Shown here in pieces: positions 52,597-61,809 of a stretch of 64,000 nucleotides of DNA (position 1 is its first letter; each line of letters begins with the position of its first letter). Source of the DNA: UBA1181 sp045617845 (GTDB lineage: Bacteria > Bacteroidota > Bacteroidia > Bacteroidales > Paludibacteraceae); NCBI GenBank assembly GCA_045617845.1, contig JAZLJL010000070.1:1-64000 (forward strand). Direction: 5' to 3'. The notes under the pieces were generated by a model. That model made no database searches, was not told where the DNA came from, and worked only from the letters and a program-made list of their open reading frames with translations. Both the position numbers and the translations under genes were made by a program.

Positions 52597-54048
52597 TTAT
52601 TTCGCCTTGTTCCTCATTCTAATCAATGACTTGCTTACCTCGGCGTTTCTGTATGCGTTGGCGTGGTTGTTGTCCACGATTGTGGAAACGATGGATGTGC
52701 CGTTTGTGTTGTTGTACATCCTTCCGCCAGCGACGTAGAACGATTCCATGTCTTTACCGGTCACGTAGCTGAAGTTGTCTCTTGGTGTGTCGTCACCTAC
52801 TTCGTTGTAAGGATCGGCGATGAGTACCGTGTAGTAGTTGCCAGACTGTGCGTCTGCTGGGATTTTGTATCTCTTTTCCACTGTCACGCTTTCGCCTGGA
52901 GCCAATGTCACGTTCTTCTCGTTGTTGAAGAGGATATGTTTTTTAGACAAATTCCTTGATTGGAAGAGAAGGTAGAGTACGGAATAGTCTTTTGTGTCGA
53001 TTGAGTTTGAACCATTGTTGGAAATGGTGTACTTCACGATTCTGTCGCCGTCCATGTTCTCTTCATAATCAGAGATTACATTCACGCTGATGTCGTTTCC
53101 TGTGTGCCTTTGAGGTGCGGCGGATGATGTCGAGCTATTGCTTGCGCTCCAAACGCCGAAACAGAATTTGTTCACGAAGAAGTTATAACCGACCCATATC
53201 ATACCATTATCACCCCAATCTGCCTTTCCCCATGAGTTCTGGATGCGGAACGCTTTCTTGGAATCGTCGAATCCGACCAGCATCATTGCGTGGTATGCAT
53301 GCTGACCATTGTAGCCTTCTGAGTCGTCGGTGATGACGCTGCTGCTGTTCCATTCCATGAAACGGTCACCCAACTTGGCTCCGATAACGAGCGGGCCTTG
53401 TTCCAAATGGGCTTTGATGTTCTCGACCGTCATACCATATGAGGAACCGGTTGAACTCATGTCCGCGCTATATGCTACCGTACGATATGTGGTGATTTTG
53501 TTGTTGGACTTTCCTTTGCCACTCACGCCGTCGCAGGTCATTTTCTGGTTGTTGAACGGAACGTCTGCCAAGGTAGCGACACCTTTGGTCTGCATTGCCT
53601 TGAACGCTGGGTCGAAGCTTGATCCGCCGCAACCAGCGCTGACTTCTGAATTGTAGTTGGATCTCATGGTGTGCCACAAGTCTACAGGACTACATTGATA
53701 AGAAGAACTGTTTTTGTTGGCTGTGCTCCATGTGCCATCGATCATGTTCAATGTGGTCTTTAATCCATAGGAGGTTGCCCAAGCGACGCATGTTCCATAT
53801 TGACCTTGGTTACCAACAGGGGGACAGTAGTTTTCCCAGCTCTTGGAACTGCTGGTGACATCGTCTCCGTCCAATTCTTCATCTGTGTCTTCCCAGTTTT
53901 CTCCGTCCGGATCGTATCCCAACATGGAGGCGAAGATACTTACTATCTCCTCGAATACTTTTTGAGCCTCTTCCGAACATGACGTCATGAAAATCGTGGC
54001 GAAACATGTAGAGAAGATAGCGATCTTCTTTCTGAATGATTTCATCAT
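52597..54048 (-). CDS. Papain-like (C1 family) cysteine peptidase lipoprotein
   Basis: The 483-residue protein has a lipoprotein signal (TCFATIFMTSC, Cys24) and an acidic linker DEELDGDD. The peptidase domain spans about 70-320. The catalytic Cys is in NQGQYGTCVAWATSYG, the His in GQHAYHAMMLVGFDD and the Asn in IQNSWGKADWGDNG. After it come a Ser/Ala linker and a CARDB-like beta-sandwich (about 330-450: IVKYTISNNGSNSIDTKDY, then GESVTVEKRYKIP). It probably acts outside the cytosol, anchored to a membrane. It is downstream of and likely cotranscribed with the pentapeptide-like lipoprotein, 33 bases away. There is no recognisable propeptide, so activation control is unclear. Confidence 0.85.
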   Translation of the reverse strand: MMKSFRKKIAIFSTCFATIFMTSCSEEAQKVFEEIVSIFASMLGYDPDGENWEDTDEELDGDDVTSSSKSWENYCPPVGNQGQYGTCVAWATSYGLKTTLNMIDGTWSTANKNSSSYQCSPVDLWHTMRSNYNSEVSAGCGGSSFDPAFKAMQTKGVATLADVPFNNQKMTCDGVSGKGKSNNKITTYRTVAYSADMSSTGSSYGMTVENIKAHLEQGPLVIGAKLGDRFMEWNSSSVITDDSEGYNGQHAYHAMMLVGFDDSKKAFRIQNSWGKADWGDNGMIWVGYNFFVNKFCFGVWSASNSSTSSAAPQRHTGNDISVNVISDYEENMDGDRIVKYTISNNGSNSIDTKDYSVLYLLFQSRNLSKKHILFNNEKNVTLAPGESVTVEKRYKIPADAQSGNYYTVLIADPYNEVGDDTPRDNFSYVTGKDMESFYVAGGRMYNNTNGTSIVSTIVDNNHANAYRNAEVSKSLIRMRNKAK

Positions 54049-54081
54049 AATAAAAATAATTTTGTAGTTGTTAATAATATT

Positions 54082-55023
54082 CTATTTGTTAATGTTAAAT
54101 CCGTTGAACGTAGGGATGGAATCATTTGCGAATGAAGCTCCATCCGTTTGCGGCAAGAGTAGAAAGTGCGTGTCGTCCGTGTTTATTCCCTTCTTAAAAA
54201 CAGATCTCTCCATTTTTACCCTGCCATAAAACAAGGACTTCTCCATTTCGCAAGTCCCGTTGAAGGTGGTGCCGATGATGTCGGTCCTCCCATCGAACTT
54301 TCCGAACGACAGCAGGACATTCTCTTCGCAGTTCCCGTAGTTAAATAGGAGGGAACCGTTGATGTTGACATTTGAAAGGTCTAAAATTTCAGCGGAAGAG
54401 AGGTTGCTTATTTGGAGATTCCTTACGTTGATTCCTTGAAGTGAAGCGTCACGGTTGAATTTAGCGTCCATCATGTTGAGGTCGCCCCTGAATGTGGAAC
54501 CGCACATCGAGAAGGTCGAGTCTGCCTCTATTTCCCACCATTGGTTTTTGTTGCCCATGCTGAGGATGTTGTTGAATTTCGCTTCGCCACGGAATACTGA
54601 TTTGTTGAAGTGTACGCTTGATTGGAACTCCGCATCGCAGAAATCGACCTCATTCCTGAAGTCACAGTCCATAAAGTTCACCTCCTTGGAAAAACGAGTC
54701 CTGACAGGTATCCTTTTCTTATTGATCTCTTGGTATCCTTTGCTTTTGACTGAGCCAAGGAAAACGCAACTTTGAAAATATATGGAGCAAGAAACATTTG
54801 CGGTGAATAAGGCAGGTGAAGCGATGTCTACATCATCCACATTGGTGAAGTCCACGTCATCCTTGATGATAGCGTTGGCGATGAGTACGTTTTCGCCTTT
54901 GTTAATCATCTTGATGATTTCCTTCGCTTTGTACTCCTTCATCTTTTGGTTATCTCCGTTTTGTGCTTGTGAGCAAGAGACAAGTCCTAGTCCGATGAGT
55001 ATTAATAATAGTAACTTCTTCAT
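54082..55023 (-). CDS. Pentapeptide-repeat-like lipoprotein
   Basis: The 313-residue protein has a lipoprotein signal (LLLLILIGLGLVSC, Cys17). After a short helical part with KEIIKMINKGENVLI, the rest is a run of pentapeptide-like units: VNFMDCDFRNEVDFCDAEF, SSVHFNKSVFRGEAKFNNIL, SLFYGRVKMERSVFKKGINT. A right-handed quadrilateral or beta-helix is expected. I read about a dozen units, some interrupted by longer loops. The role is unknown; such proteins act as scaffolds or binding surfaces. It shares an operon with the papain-like peptidase, so it may be a partner or substrate anchor of that enzyme (inference). Confidence 0.75.
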   Translation of the reverse strand: MKKLLLLILIGLGLVSCSQAQNGDNQKMKEYKAKEIIKMINKGENVLIANAIIKDDVDFTNVDDVDIASPALFTANVSCSIYFQSCVFLGSVKSKGYQEINKKRIPVRTRFSKEVNFMDCDFRNEVDFCDAEFQSSVHFNKSVFRGEAKFNNILSMGNKNQWWEIEADSTFSMCGSTFRGDLNMMDAKFNRDASLQGINVRNLQISNLSSAEILDLSNVNINGSLLFNYGNCEENVLLSFGKFDGRTDIIGTTFNGTCEMEKSLFYGRVKMERSVFKKGINTDDTHFLLLPQTDGASFANDSIPTFNGFNINK

Positions 55024-55059
55024 TCTCGATAATTATGTACACAACCATTATACAATTCG

Positions 55060-55067
55060 CAAAGGTA
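55060..55067 (-). promoter_or_regulatory. -7 element of the pentapeptide/peptidase operon
   Basis: The minus strand reads TACCTTTG, identical to the -7 at 24092 and 33737, 37 bases before the start codon. No clear -33 TTG is seen. Confidence 0.45.
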
Positions 55068-55315
55068 ATGTTTTTTTTATACTTTGTCGGATTTGTTGTC
55101 CTTTTTATCTAAGAAAGGTGGACCAATGTGTTAAATTGTGGCAATTCCTTTCTTGTCCCTTTCCTCCCTTTTCCACTATCATAACCATGCGTGTGGTAAA
55201 TATCCTGTGAATAGTTACATTAGTTACTCTTTTTTTGTCCCATTTGCATATTATTTTTTATTGCTAAAGATAATTTTAGTAACTTTACGCGGTCGAAAAA
55301 TGCGTTAGGTTGAGT

Positions 55316-55897
55316 ATGAATAATATGAGACGTTTTTTTGCTTTGAATATATTTGTGGCGATGGCGATTTTTATGTCTTTCGCCCAGAAGGATTTTTTCG
55401 GGATTCCCACTGTTAGCGTGGCTGACGAAACTTATCATTTGAAGTGGTCTGCTAAAATGAGGAACGGAAGGATTTTGGAAGAGTTCATCCAACAGGATGA
55501 TGACATGTCCAAGTTTCGTGAAAAGGTTGTCATGGAATTGTCGACTGCGGGAAAGTCTGCGGAGGATGAGGTCGCGAACCTTATGGCTAGCCTCGCTCTC
55601 ATGAAGGAGCAAAGTATCGTTTTTAGTTATACTCAATTAGAAAGCGCCACTCCCGGTGAGATTTGGGTGGAGTATACCCAAGGTAATGTCCAAGGTGGAA
55701 AGCCATTTGTTTTGGAATGGAATTTTTGCCGGTATAAGACCGTGGATGATAGAATAGTCCTTTTCCGTTTCCGTCGCCGTTTTTACGACACTAAGGAGGA
55801 TACCTTTATGAAGAATGTCGAGAAGAAAAGGGAAAAGTGGATTGAAGAGTTAGTCTCTTATGAAATCCCCGCTTTGAAAGATAATAATAGTAAATAA
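55316..55897 (+). CDS. Secreted protein of unknown function
   Basis: I start at 55316 (MNNMRRFFALNIFVAMAIFM, a signal peptide ending near SFAQ); a TTG six bases upstream and an ATG at 55325 are alternatives. The ~170-residue mature protein is alpha/beta with no family I can name. It has a basic, hydrophobic ending (RIVLFRFRRRFYDTKEDTF, then a charged helix to residue ~185). It lies 18 bases upstream of ffh on the same strand, so it may be in the same transcript. Confidence 0.6.
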   Translation: MNNMRRFFALNIFVAMAIFMSFAQKDFFGIPTVSVADETYHLKWSAKMRNGRILEEFIQQDDDMSKFREKVVMELSTAGKSAEDEVANLMASLALMKEQSIVFSYTQLESATPGEIWVEYTQGNVQGGKPFVLEWNFCRYKTVDDRIVLFRFRRRFYDTKEDTFMKNVEKKREKWIEELVSYEIPALKDNNSK

Positions 55898-55915
55898 GAT
55901 AGAGTTTAATCGATT

Positions 55916-57232
55916 ATGTTCGAAAGTTTAGGCGAAAAGTTAGAACGCTCCCTCAAGGTATTGAAGGGTGAAGGCAAGATTACTGAGGTAAATGTGGCAG
56001 AGACGTTGAAAGAGGTCAATAAGGCTCTCTTGGACGCCGATGTGAACTATAAGGTTGCGAAGAACTTCACGCATACCGTAAAGGAAAAGGCGTTGGGTCA
56101 GAATGTGCTCACCTCTGTGAAGCCTAGCCAGTTGATGGTGAAGATCGTCCATGACGAGTTGACCCAGTTGATGGGTGGAACGTCCGTGGATATTAATTTG
56201 GACGGGAAACCATCCGTGATTTTGATGTCCGGTTTGCAAGGTTCCGGTAAGACGACTTTCTCAGGAAAGTTGGCGAATATGTTGAAAACCAAGAAGTACA
56301 AGAAGCCTCTTTTGGTGGCTTGTGACGTCTATCGTCCTGCCGCTATCGAACAATTGAAGGTGTTGGGTGCTCAGATTGACATTCCTGTTTATTCTGAAAT
56401 AGATTCTAAGGACCCTGTGTCCATTGCGAAGAATGCAATCCAACAGGCGAAGACGAACCTCAACGATGTTGTTATCATAGATACCGCCGGTCGTTTGGCT
56501 GTCGATGAGCAGATGATGAATGAGATTGCCGCCATCAAGGCCGCCATTAATCCTAACGAGATCCTTTTCGTCGTCGATTCCATGACGGGTCAGGATGCTG
56601 TCAATACCGCTAAGGAGTTCAATGAACGTCTGGATTTCGACGGTGTCGTCCTCACGAAGTTGGATGGTGACACACGTGGTGGTGCCGCACTTTCCATCCG
56701 TTCCATCGTTAACAAGCCTATAAAATTCATCGGTACTGGTGAAAAAATGGAGGAGATTGATGTGTTCCACCCTGAGCGAATGGCTGACCGTATCCTCGGA
56801 ATGGGTGATATCGTCTCTTTGGTGGAGCGTGCGCAAGCTCAATATGATGAGAACGAGGCTCGTAAGTTGCAAAGCAAGATTACGAAGAATCAATTTGACT
56901 TCAATGATTTCCTCGCTCAAATACAACAGGTGAAGAAAATGGGTAACCTGAAGGATTTGGCTTCCATGATTCCAGGTGTGGGGAAGGCTCTTAAAAATGT
57001 GGATATCGACGATAATGCCTTCAAGAGCATTGAGGCGATCATTTATTCCATGACTCCACGTGAACGTAAGAATCCTTCCATCTTGGACAGCTCTCGTCGC
57101 GCGAGAATCGCGAAGGGTAGCGGTACTGATTTACAGGAGGTCAATCGTTTAATCAAGCAATTTGACGAGACCCGTAAGTTGATGCGTACCTTTACGCAAA
57201 ACCAAGGAAAGTTTAAGTTTGGACGTAGATAA
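55916..57232 (+). CDS. ffh: Signal recognition particle protein
   Basis: The 438-residue protein has the N domain (1-100), the GTPase G domain with GLQGSGKTTFSGKLANML (G1), DTAGRL (G3), VLTKLDGDTRGGAALS (G4 region) and GTGEKMEEIDVFHPERM, and a methionine-containing M domain from about 325 (QVKKMGNLKDLASMIPGVG, then SRRARIAKGSG). It brings nascent membrane and secreted proteins to FtsY with 4.5S RNA. The 4.5S RNA gene is not visible in the window. The M domain is typical in length. Confidence 0.97.
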   Translation: MFESLGEKLERSLKVLKGEGKITEVNVAETLKEVNKALLDADVNYKVAKNFTHTVKEKALGQNVLTSVKPSQLMVKIVHDELTQLMGGTSVDINLDGKPSVILMSGLQGSGKTTFSGKLANMLKTKKYKKPLLVACDVYRPAAIEQLKVLGAQIDIPVYSEIDSKDPVSIAKNAIQQAKTNLNDVVIIDTAGRLAVDEQMMNEIAAIKAAINPNEILFVVDSMTGQDAVNTAKEFNERLDFDGVVLTKLDGDTRGGAALSIRSIVNKPIKFIGTGEKMEEIDVFHPERMADRILGMGDIVSLVERAQAQYDENEARKLQSKITKNQFDFNDFLAQIQQVKKMGNLKDLASMIPGVGKALKNVDIDDNAFKSIEAIIYSMTPRERKNPSILDSSRRARIAKGSGTDLQEVNRLIKQFDETRKLMRTFTQNQGKFKFGRR

Positions 57233-57248
57233 TTAAGTATTTTATATT

Positions 57249-58130
57249 ATGCAATTGATTGACGGAAAAGCGATTGCTGATCAAATCAAGCAGGAAATCG
57301 CACAAGAGGTGGCTGACATAAAGGCTAAGGGCGGGAAAACTCCGCATTTGGCTGTTATTATTGTCGGTCATGATGGTGGTAGTGAAACTTATGTCGCCCA
57401 TAAGGTGAAATCTTGCGAACAGGTAGGTTTCAAGTCCACTAAAATTTGTTTCGAGGCTGATGTCACGGAAGAGGAGTTGCTCAAACAAATCGATTTGTTG
57501 AATCATGATGACGATGTCGATGGTTTCATCGTCCAACTTCCTTTGCCCAAACATATCTCTGAGCAGAAGGTGATTGAAGCGATTGATTACCGTAAGGATG
57601 TGGATGGTTTCCACCCAATCAACGTCGGCCGTACTTCAATCGGTTTGCCTTCCTTCGTGTCTGCTACTCCTGCGGGTATCCTTGAACTTTTGAAACGTTA
57701 TGACATCGATACCAAAGGTAAGCATTGTGTTGTGATTGGTCGTAGTAACATTGTCGGTAAGCCGGTCGCTTCCTTGATGATGCAGAAGGCTTATCCGGGT
57801 GACGCCACCGTGACGATTTGCCATAGCCGCACACAGAATTTAAAGGAACTTACTGTGAAGGCTGATATCCTTATCGCTGCTATGGGCACTCCGAAATTCG
57901 TTACGGCTGACATGGTGAAAGAGGGTGCCGTTGTAATCGATGTCGGTACGACTCGTGTGCCTTGCGCTACTACAAAAACTGGTTTCAAATTGACTGGTGA
58001 TGTGGATTTCGAGAATGTCGCTCCTAAGTGTAGTTTCATTACTCCTGTGCCTGGCGGTGTAGGACCTATGACTATTTGCTCTTTGTTGAAGAATACTTTG
58101 CTCGCGGGCAAAAAGGCAATTTATAAGTGA
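57249..58130 (+). CDS. folD: Bifunctional methylenetetrahydrofolate dehydrogenase/cyclohydrolase
   Basis: The 293-residue protein carries both activities of FolD: the catalytic lysine in ETYVAHKVKSCEQVG, VQLPLPKHI, DVDGFHPINVG, the NADP-binding GRSNIVGKPVASLM and the C-terminal VTPVPGGVGPMT-type motif (PVPGGVGPMTI). It interconverts methylene-, methenyl- and 10-formyl-tetrahydrofolate in the cytosol. It follows ffh after 16 bases and has its own terminator. Confidence 0.97.
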   Translation: MQLIDGKAIADQIKQEIAQEVADIKAKGGKTPHLAVIIVGHDGGSETYVAHKVKSCEQVGFKSTKICFEADVTEEELLKQIDLLNHDDDVDGFIVQLPLPKHISEQKVIEAIDYRKDVDGFHPINVGRTSIGLPSFVSATPAGILELLKRYDIDTKGKHCVVIGRSNIVGKPVASLMMQKAYPGDATVTICHSRTQNLKELTVKADILIAAMGTPKFVTADMVKEGAVVIDVGTTRVPCATTKTGFKLTGDVDFENVAPKCSFITPVPGGVGPMTICSLLKNTLLAGKKAIYK

Positions 58131-58154
58131 TAGCTTATTTGAATGAATAATATG

Positions 58155-58185
58155 GGGACACATTTCGGTGTGTCCCTATTCTTTT
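58155..58185 (+). terminator. Rho-independent terminator after folD
   Basis: A perfect 8-bp stem GGGACACA / TGTGTCCC with loop TTTCGG is followed by TATTCTTTTCT. It covers the upstream in-frame ATG of the next gene (58168), which therefore cannot be the rsmE start. Confidence 0.8.
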
Positions 58186-58194
58186 CTGAATATT

Positions 58195-58905
58195 ATGTTG
58201 TTTTACGCTCCTGATATTGAACAGACAAACTTTCTGCCTGAAGAGGAATCCCAACATGCGGTGAAGGTGCTTCGCTTACAAGAGGGGGATCCTGTGGAAT
58301 TGGTGGATGGCCGTGGTAATTATTATAAGGCTGAAATATCCTTTGCCCACCATAAGAAGTGTGAGGTTCGCATCCTTGAGAAAATTGAGGGGTATAATCT
58401 TCTCCCTTGCCATATACATATCGCTATCGCCCCAACTAAGAATATGGATCGAATTGAGTGGTTCGCTGAAAAGGTGACTGAGATTGGTGTGGGTGAGATT
58501 ACTCCGTTGTTGTGCGATCATTCGGAGCGTAAGGTCATTAAGATTGATCGTCTTGAAAAAATCCTTGTTTCAGCGATGAAGCAGTCGAAGAAGGCCACTT
58601 TGCCTTCCTTGAATGAAATGTGTTCCTTCAAGCGGTTTGTTGGCCAATTTGCGGACTTTACGGGACGTAAGTATGTTGCACATTGTTATGAACAGGATAA
58701 ACGTTCTCTCGCCATTGATTATGAACCGTTGTCGGACGTGGTTGTGTTGATAGGCCCGGAAGGCGATTTTAGCGAGGAAGAGGTGCGTTTGGCTATGGAT
58801 AAGGGTTTCGTGCCTGTATCTTTGGGAGAAAGCCGCCTACGTACTGAAACAGCGGGTGTGGTAGCTTGCCATACTATCCATGTCGTCAATGAGATTCGTG
58901 GATAA
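58195..58905 (+). CDS. rsmE: 16S rRNA (uracil-1498-N3) methyltransferase
   Basis: The start at 58195 (MLFYAPDIEQTNFLPEEE) fits the usual N-terminus; the ATG at 58168 is inside the folD terminator hairpin. The 236-residue SPOUT methyltransferase shows the N-terminal PUA-like domain (EESQHAVKVLRLQEGD), IAIAPTKNMDRIEWFAEKVTE-type basic segment, and the knotted C-terminus with VLIGPEGDFSEEEV and SLGESRLRTETAGV. It methylates U1498 of 16S rRNA. Confidence 0.95.
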   Translation: MLFYAPDIEQTNFLPEEESQHAVKVLRLQEGDPVELVDGRGNYYKAEISFAHHKKCEVRILEKIEGYNLLPCHIHIAIAPTKNMDRIEWFAEKVTEIGVGEITPLLCDHSERKVIKIDRLEKILVSAMKQSKKATLPSLNEMCSFKRFVGQFADFTGRKYVAHCYEQDKRSLAIDYEPLSDVVVLIGPEGDFSEEEVRLAMDKGFVPVSLGESRLRTETAGVVACHTIHVVNEIRG

Positions 58906-59032
58906 TCTTTTTCCCCGATTCCTTTTTTGTGGTTTATGCGAAGATGCCTGTTGGTTTCTCTTCTTTAGTCTTGTCGTTGATTTTATAGGGACGCTGTCTT
59001 ATTTCTACTAAATTTTCTGATAGGTTATCTGT

Positions 59033-59076
59033 GAAAAATAAAGCGGCAATATCATCTTGATGATGCCTATTGCCGC
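59033..59076 (-). terminator. Terminator of the GH3 gene
   Basis: GCGGCAATA / TATTGCCGC forms a 9-bp stem with an inner ATCATC / GATGAT palindrome. Read on the minus strand it is followed by TTTATTTTTCAC. It lies about 120 bases beyond the GH3 stop, in the 290-base rsmE-GH3 gap. Confidence 0.6.
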
Positions 59077-59195
59077 CTATAGATGTGCATTTATGTTTTG
59101 TATAGCCTCGTTTGCTTGATTTTAAGAGGCTATTGGACTACGCTTTTTTCTTGTGTTTGTAATTCCATTGTTTTCATGTGATATCTTCCGTGAAA

Positions 59196-61532
59196 TTATT
59201 TGGCGAAATAGATAGTTCGAAGTGGTTGGGTGTATTGGTCGCCTGATAGGCTAATCTCCTTTTGCAAGCATATGTCTGTGCTGGATGTACCTATTTGGAC
59301 AATGTATTTACCACTGTTAACCGCCCATCTTCCTTTGTCGTAATACCCAAATTGCTCAGATGATAATGTGAATTCTAACGTGCGCTTTTCTCCTGGTTTT
59401 AGAGTTACTCGTTTGAAGCCTTGAAGTTGAATCGGCTTGGTTTTGGACGACTTCTTCAGTGGGGAGATATAGACTTGGACGATCTCATCCGCCTCGTAAT
59501 TTCCTGTGTTAGTCACGTCGCAACTAAGTTTGATGTCTTTTTGAGTTGTTTTCGCATACGAATCCATGATCAAATTTGTATATTCGAAGTTGGTGTACGT
59601 GAGTCCGTATCCGAATGGGTAGGCAATGCGACTATCTTTTTCTTTGCTGTAATTGTAGCATATACGCTCATGAATTTCCTCTCTAGGATAGCTGACGGCT
59701 AATTTGCCGGATGGAGATACTTCTCCATATAAGATGCTCGCCAAGGCGTTTCCTCCCTCTTCTCCTGGATACCATGCTTGGATTACTGCCGCACATTTCT
59801 CGGCAAGTCCGGAAATGACTTGTGCCCTTCCTCCAAATAGGATGAGGACTACTGGTTTCCCCGTCTCTATAAGTTTGCCTACGAATTCTTCTTGCCTTCC
59901 TGGGAGGCGTAGGGTGGTCCTGTCTCGGTTTTCTCCACATAAGATGACGTTTTCCCCCATCGCGGCTATGATGACATCGCTTTCCGCAGCTGTCTTTAAT
60001 GCTTCGTCCCAATCTGTTGTGTCCTCGCTAACTATCATCCTATTTTGTATCGATTTCATATATTTGGCGCGTGAATCGCCTCCTTCTTCGATGATGGTTT
60101 CAACTTTGTCTGTCCAGTCGCATCCTCTGCTGTATTTTAAGGAGAATCCTTCCGGCAGTTTACTCTCCAACCCCTCTTTTAGGCTGACGATATGTGGGTG
60201 CATGTCGTCTTCGTTCTTAAACTGCCAAAAGTAGCGCATGGATTGGTAGGTGTAATCGCCCAACATCGCCCACATGCTATGTGCGTTGGGGCCTGTGAGT
60301 GCTATCTTTACTGGTTTCCTTAGTGGCAGTATAGTGTCGTTTTTCAAGAGAACTACCGATTGAGTAGCCAATTTGTATGCGGTTTCCCTCTCTTCCTGCG
60401 AATCGAATTCTATATGTTCTGTCTCGTATAATTTGGTGCTCGTGTCTAAAAGGCCCAGTTCGGCTTTTAGCCTAAGAACCCTTTTTACGGCTTCTTCAAA
60501 TCTTTCTTTTGTGACCAGACCTTTCTGAATTGCTTCCGGTAGATGTCTGTAGCAATCTCCGTTAGGAAAATCGACGTCATTCCCGGCATTGAATGCCTTA
60601 GCGGCCTTTGCAATAGTGTCTGAACTATTGTCCGATTGGTCGATAGACCAATAGTCGCTAACTGTAATTCCTTTGAATTGCATGTAAGATCGGATGATGT
60701 CTTTGTGAAGGTGTTTGTTGACTACACATGGTTTGTCTTGGTAATTGTGGTAACCCGTCATGATGCATCGTGAGTCGGCTACCCTGACTATGGCTTCATG
60801 TGGCATGATGATGTCTTCCATCATTTCCTGTTCTGGTATGTTTTCTCCGATACCATACCCTAGGAAGTGTTTGCTGCATGCTGCAACATCCATGTATTGT
60901 TTATCTCCTTGTAATCCTTTTACGAATGCTACCCCCATGGCTGCGGATAGATATCCGTCCTCTCCGTATGATTCTTCTAATCTATTGAATGAAGGATTGC
61001 GCACTACGTCCACCATTGGCGACAATGCCATGAAGCCTCCGATTTTTCTTAGGTCTGATGCTGTCTGACGCGTCTTTTCTTCCGCTAATTCGGGGTTAAA
61101 TGTACAGGCGAGACCGATTTGTTGTGGATAGATGGTTGCGCCGTATGTGGCGATACCACTTATGGCTTCTTCGTGGAAAATCGCTGGAATCTTATTGGGC
61201 GTGTTTGTTATTAACCAATTTTGTATTTGAGCGACCATGTTCCTTAATTCATCTGGGGTGGCTTTTTGGTTTACTGCATATTGCGAGAAATGACCTATGC
61301 CATTTGACAATTCTTTTTGACATTTCGCACTGTCTAGCGTACCATCCTCCTTGAAGTATTTTTCAACATGGATAATTCCATATAACTGAGCGACTCGCTC
61401 TTCTTGGCTCATGCGATCATACAGTTCATTGACCTGCTTGTCTATGGCTTGTTCCTTAGGATTGTTCAAACATGATGTCATTATTAATGTTGTGCCAAGT
61501 ATCAATAATTGCTTAATTCGCTTGTTTGTCAT
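59196..61532 (-). CDS. GH3 family beta-glucosidase lipoprotein
   Basis: The 778-residue protein has a lipoprotein signal (LLILGTTLIMTSC, Cys21). The N-terminal GH3 barrel includes CSKHFLGYGIGEN (KHF motif), TGYHNYQDKPCVVN and GITVSDYWSID, whose Asp near residue 291 aligns with the nucleophile. The C-terminal GH3 domain has VKIALTGPNAHSMWAMLGDY and LILFGGRAQV. A fibronectin-III-like domain ends the protein (FKRVTLKPGEKRTLEFTLS). Such enzymes release glucose or xylose from beta-linked oligosaccharides. It could act on products of the GH74 enzyme in the periplasm or at the surface, an inference from the shared window only. Confidence 0.93.
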   Translation of the reverse strand: MTNKRIKQLLILGTTLIMTSCLNNPKEQAIDKQVNELYDRMSQEERVAQLYGIIHVEKYFKEDGTLDSAKCQKELSNGIGHFSQYAVNQKATPDELRNMVAQIQNWLITNTPNKIPAIFHEEAISGIATYGATIYPQQIGLACTFNPELAEEKTRQTASDLRKIGGFMALSPMVDVVRNPSFNRLEESYGEDGYLSAAMGVAFVKGLQGDKQYMDVAACSKHFLGYGIGENIPEQEMMEDIIMPHEAIVRVADSRCIMTGYHNYQDKPCVVNKHLHKDIIRSYMQFKGITVSDYWSIDQSDNSSDTIAKAAKAFNAGNDVDFPNGDCYRHLPEAIQKGLVTKERFEEAVKRVLRLKAELGLLDTSTKLYETEHIEFDSQEERETAYKLATQSVVLLKNDTILPLRKPVKIALTGPNAHSMWAMLGDYTYQSMRYFWQFKNEDDMHPHIVSLKEGLESKLPEGFSLKYSRGCDWTDKVETIIEEGGDSRAKYMKSIQNRMIVSEDTTDWDEALKTAAESDVIIAAMGENVILCGENRDRTTLRLPGRQEEFVGKLIETGKPVVLILFGGRAQVISGLAEKCAAVIQAWYPGEEGGNALASILYGEVSPSGKLAVSYPREEIHERICYNYSKEKDSRIAYPFGYGLTYTNFEYTNLIMDSYAKTTQKDIKLSCDVTNTGNYEADEIVQVYISPLKKSSKTKPIQLQGFKRVTLKPGEKRTLEFTLSSEQFGYYDKGRWAVNSGKYIVQIGTSSTDICLQKEISLSGDQYTQPLRTIYFAK

Positions 61533-61758
61533 GATTTTTTTTTATGTCCTTTTGACTGGTTCTAATTTGTATGACTTAGTTTTATACTATACGCGAATAT
61601 AGTAAAATCCGTTGAGATTAATATGTTTATAGTGATTTTTGTTAAGATTTGGACTGCGCATTTCTTATTATGGGCTAACTGTGGATATAAGACTACCGTT
61701 TGTTTGTTTTGTCCATTAGCTTACTGCCTTTTGTATGTTGTAAGTGTATCTTTCCCTG

Positions 61759-61790
61759 TTTGTGTATTTATGTTTAGAATACTATATTTG
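61759..61790 (+). promoter_or_regulatory. Promoter of the metallophosphoesterase gene
   Basis: TATATTTG at 61783-61790 and TTTG at 61759-61762 give a full Bacteroidota promoter with 20-base spacing. It lies after the in-frame ATG at 61744, so that codon is not transcribed, and just before the ATG at 61810. Confidence 0.65.
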
Positions 61791-61809
61791 CGGAAAAAAT
61801 ATATTGATT

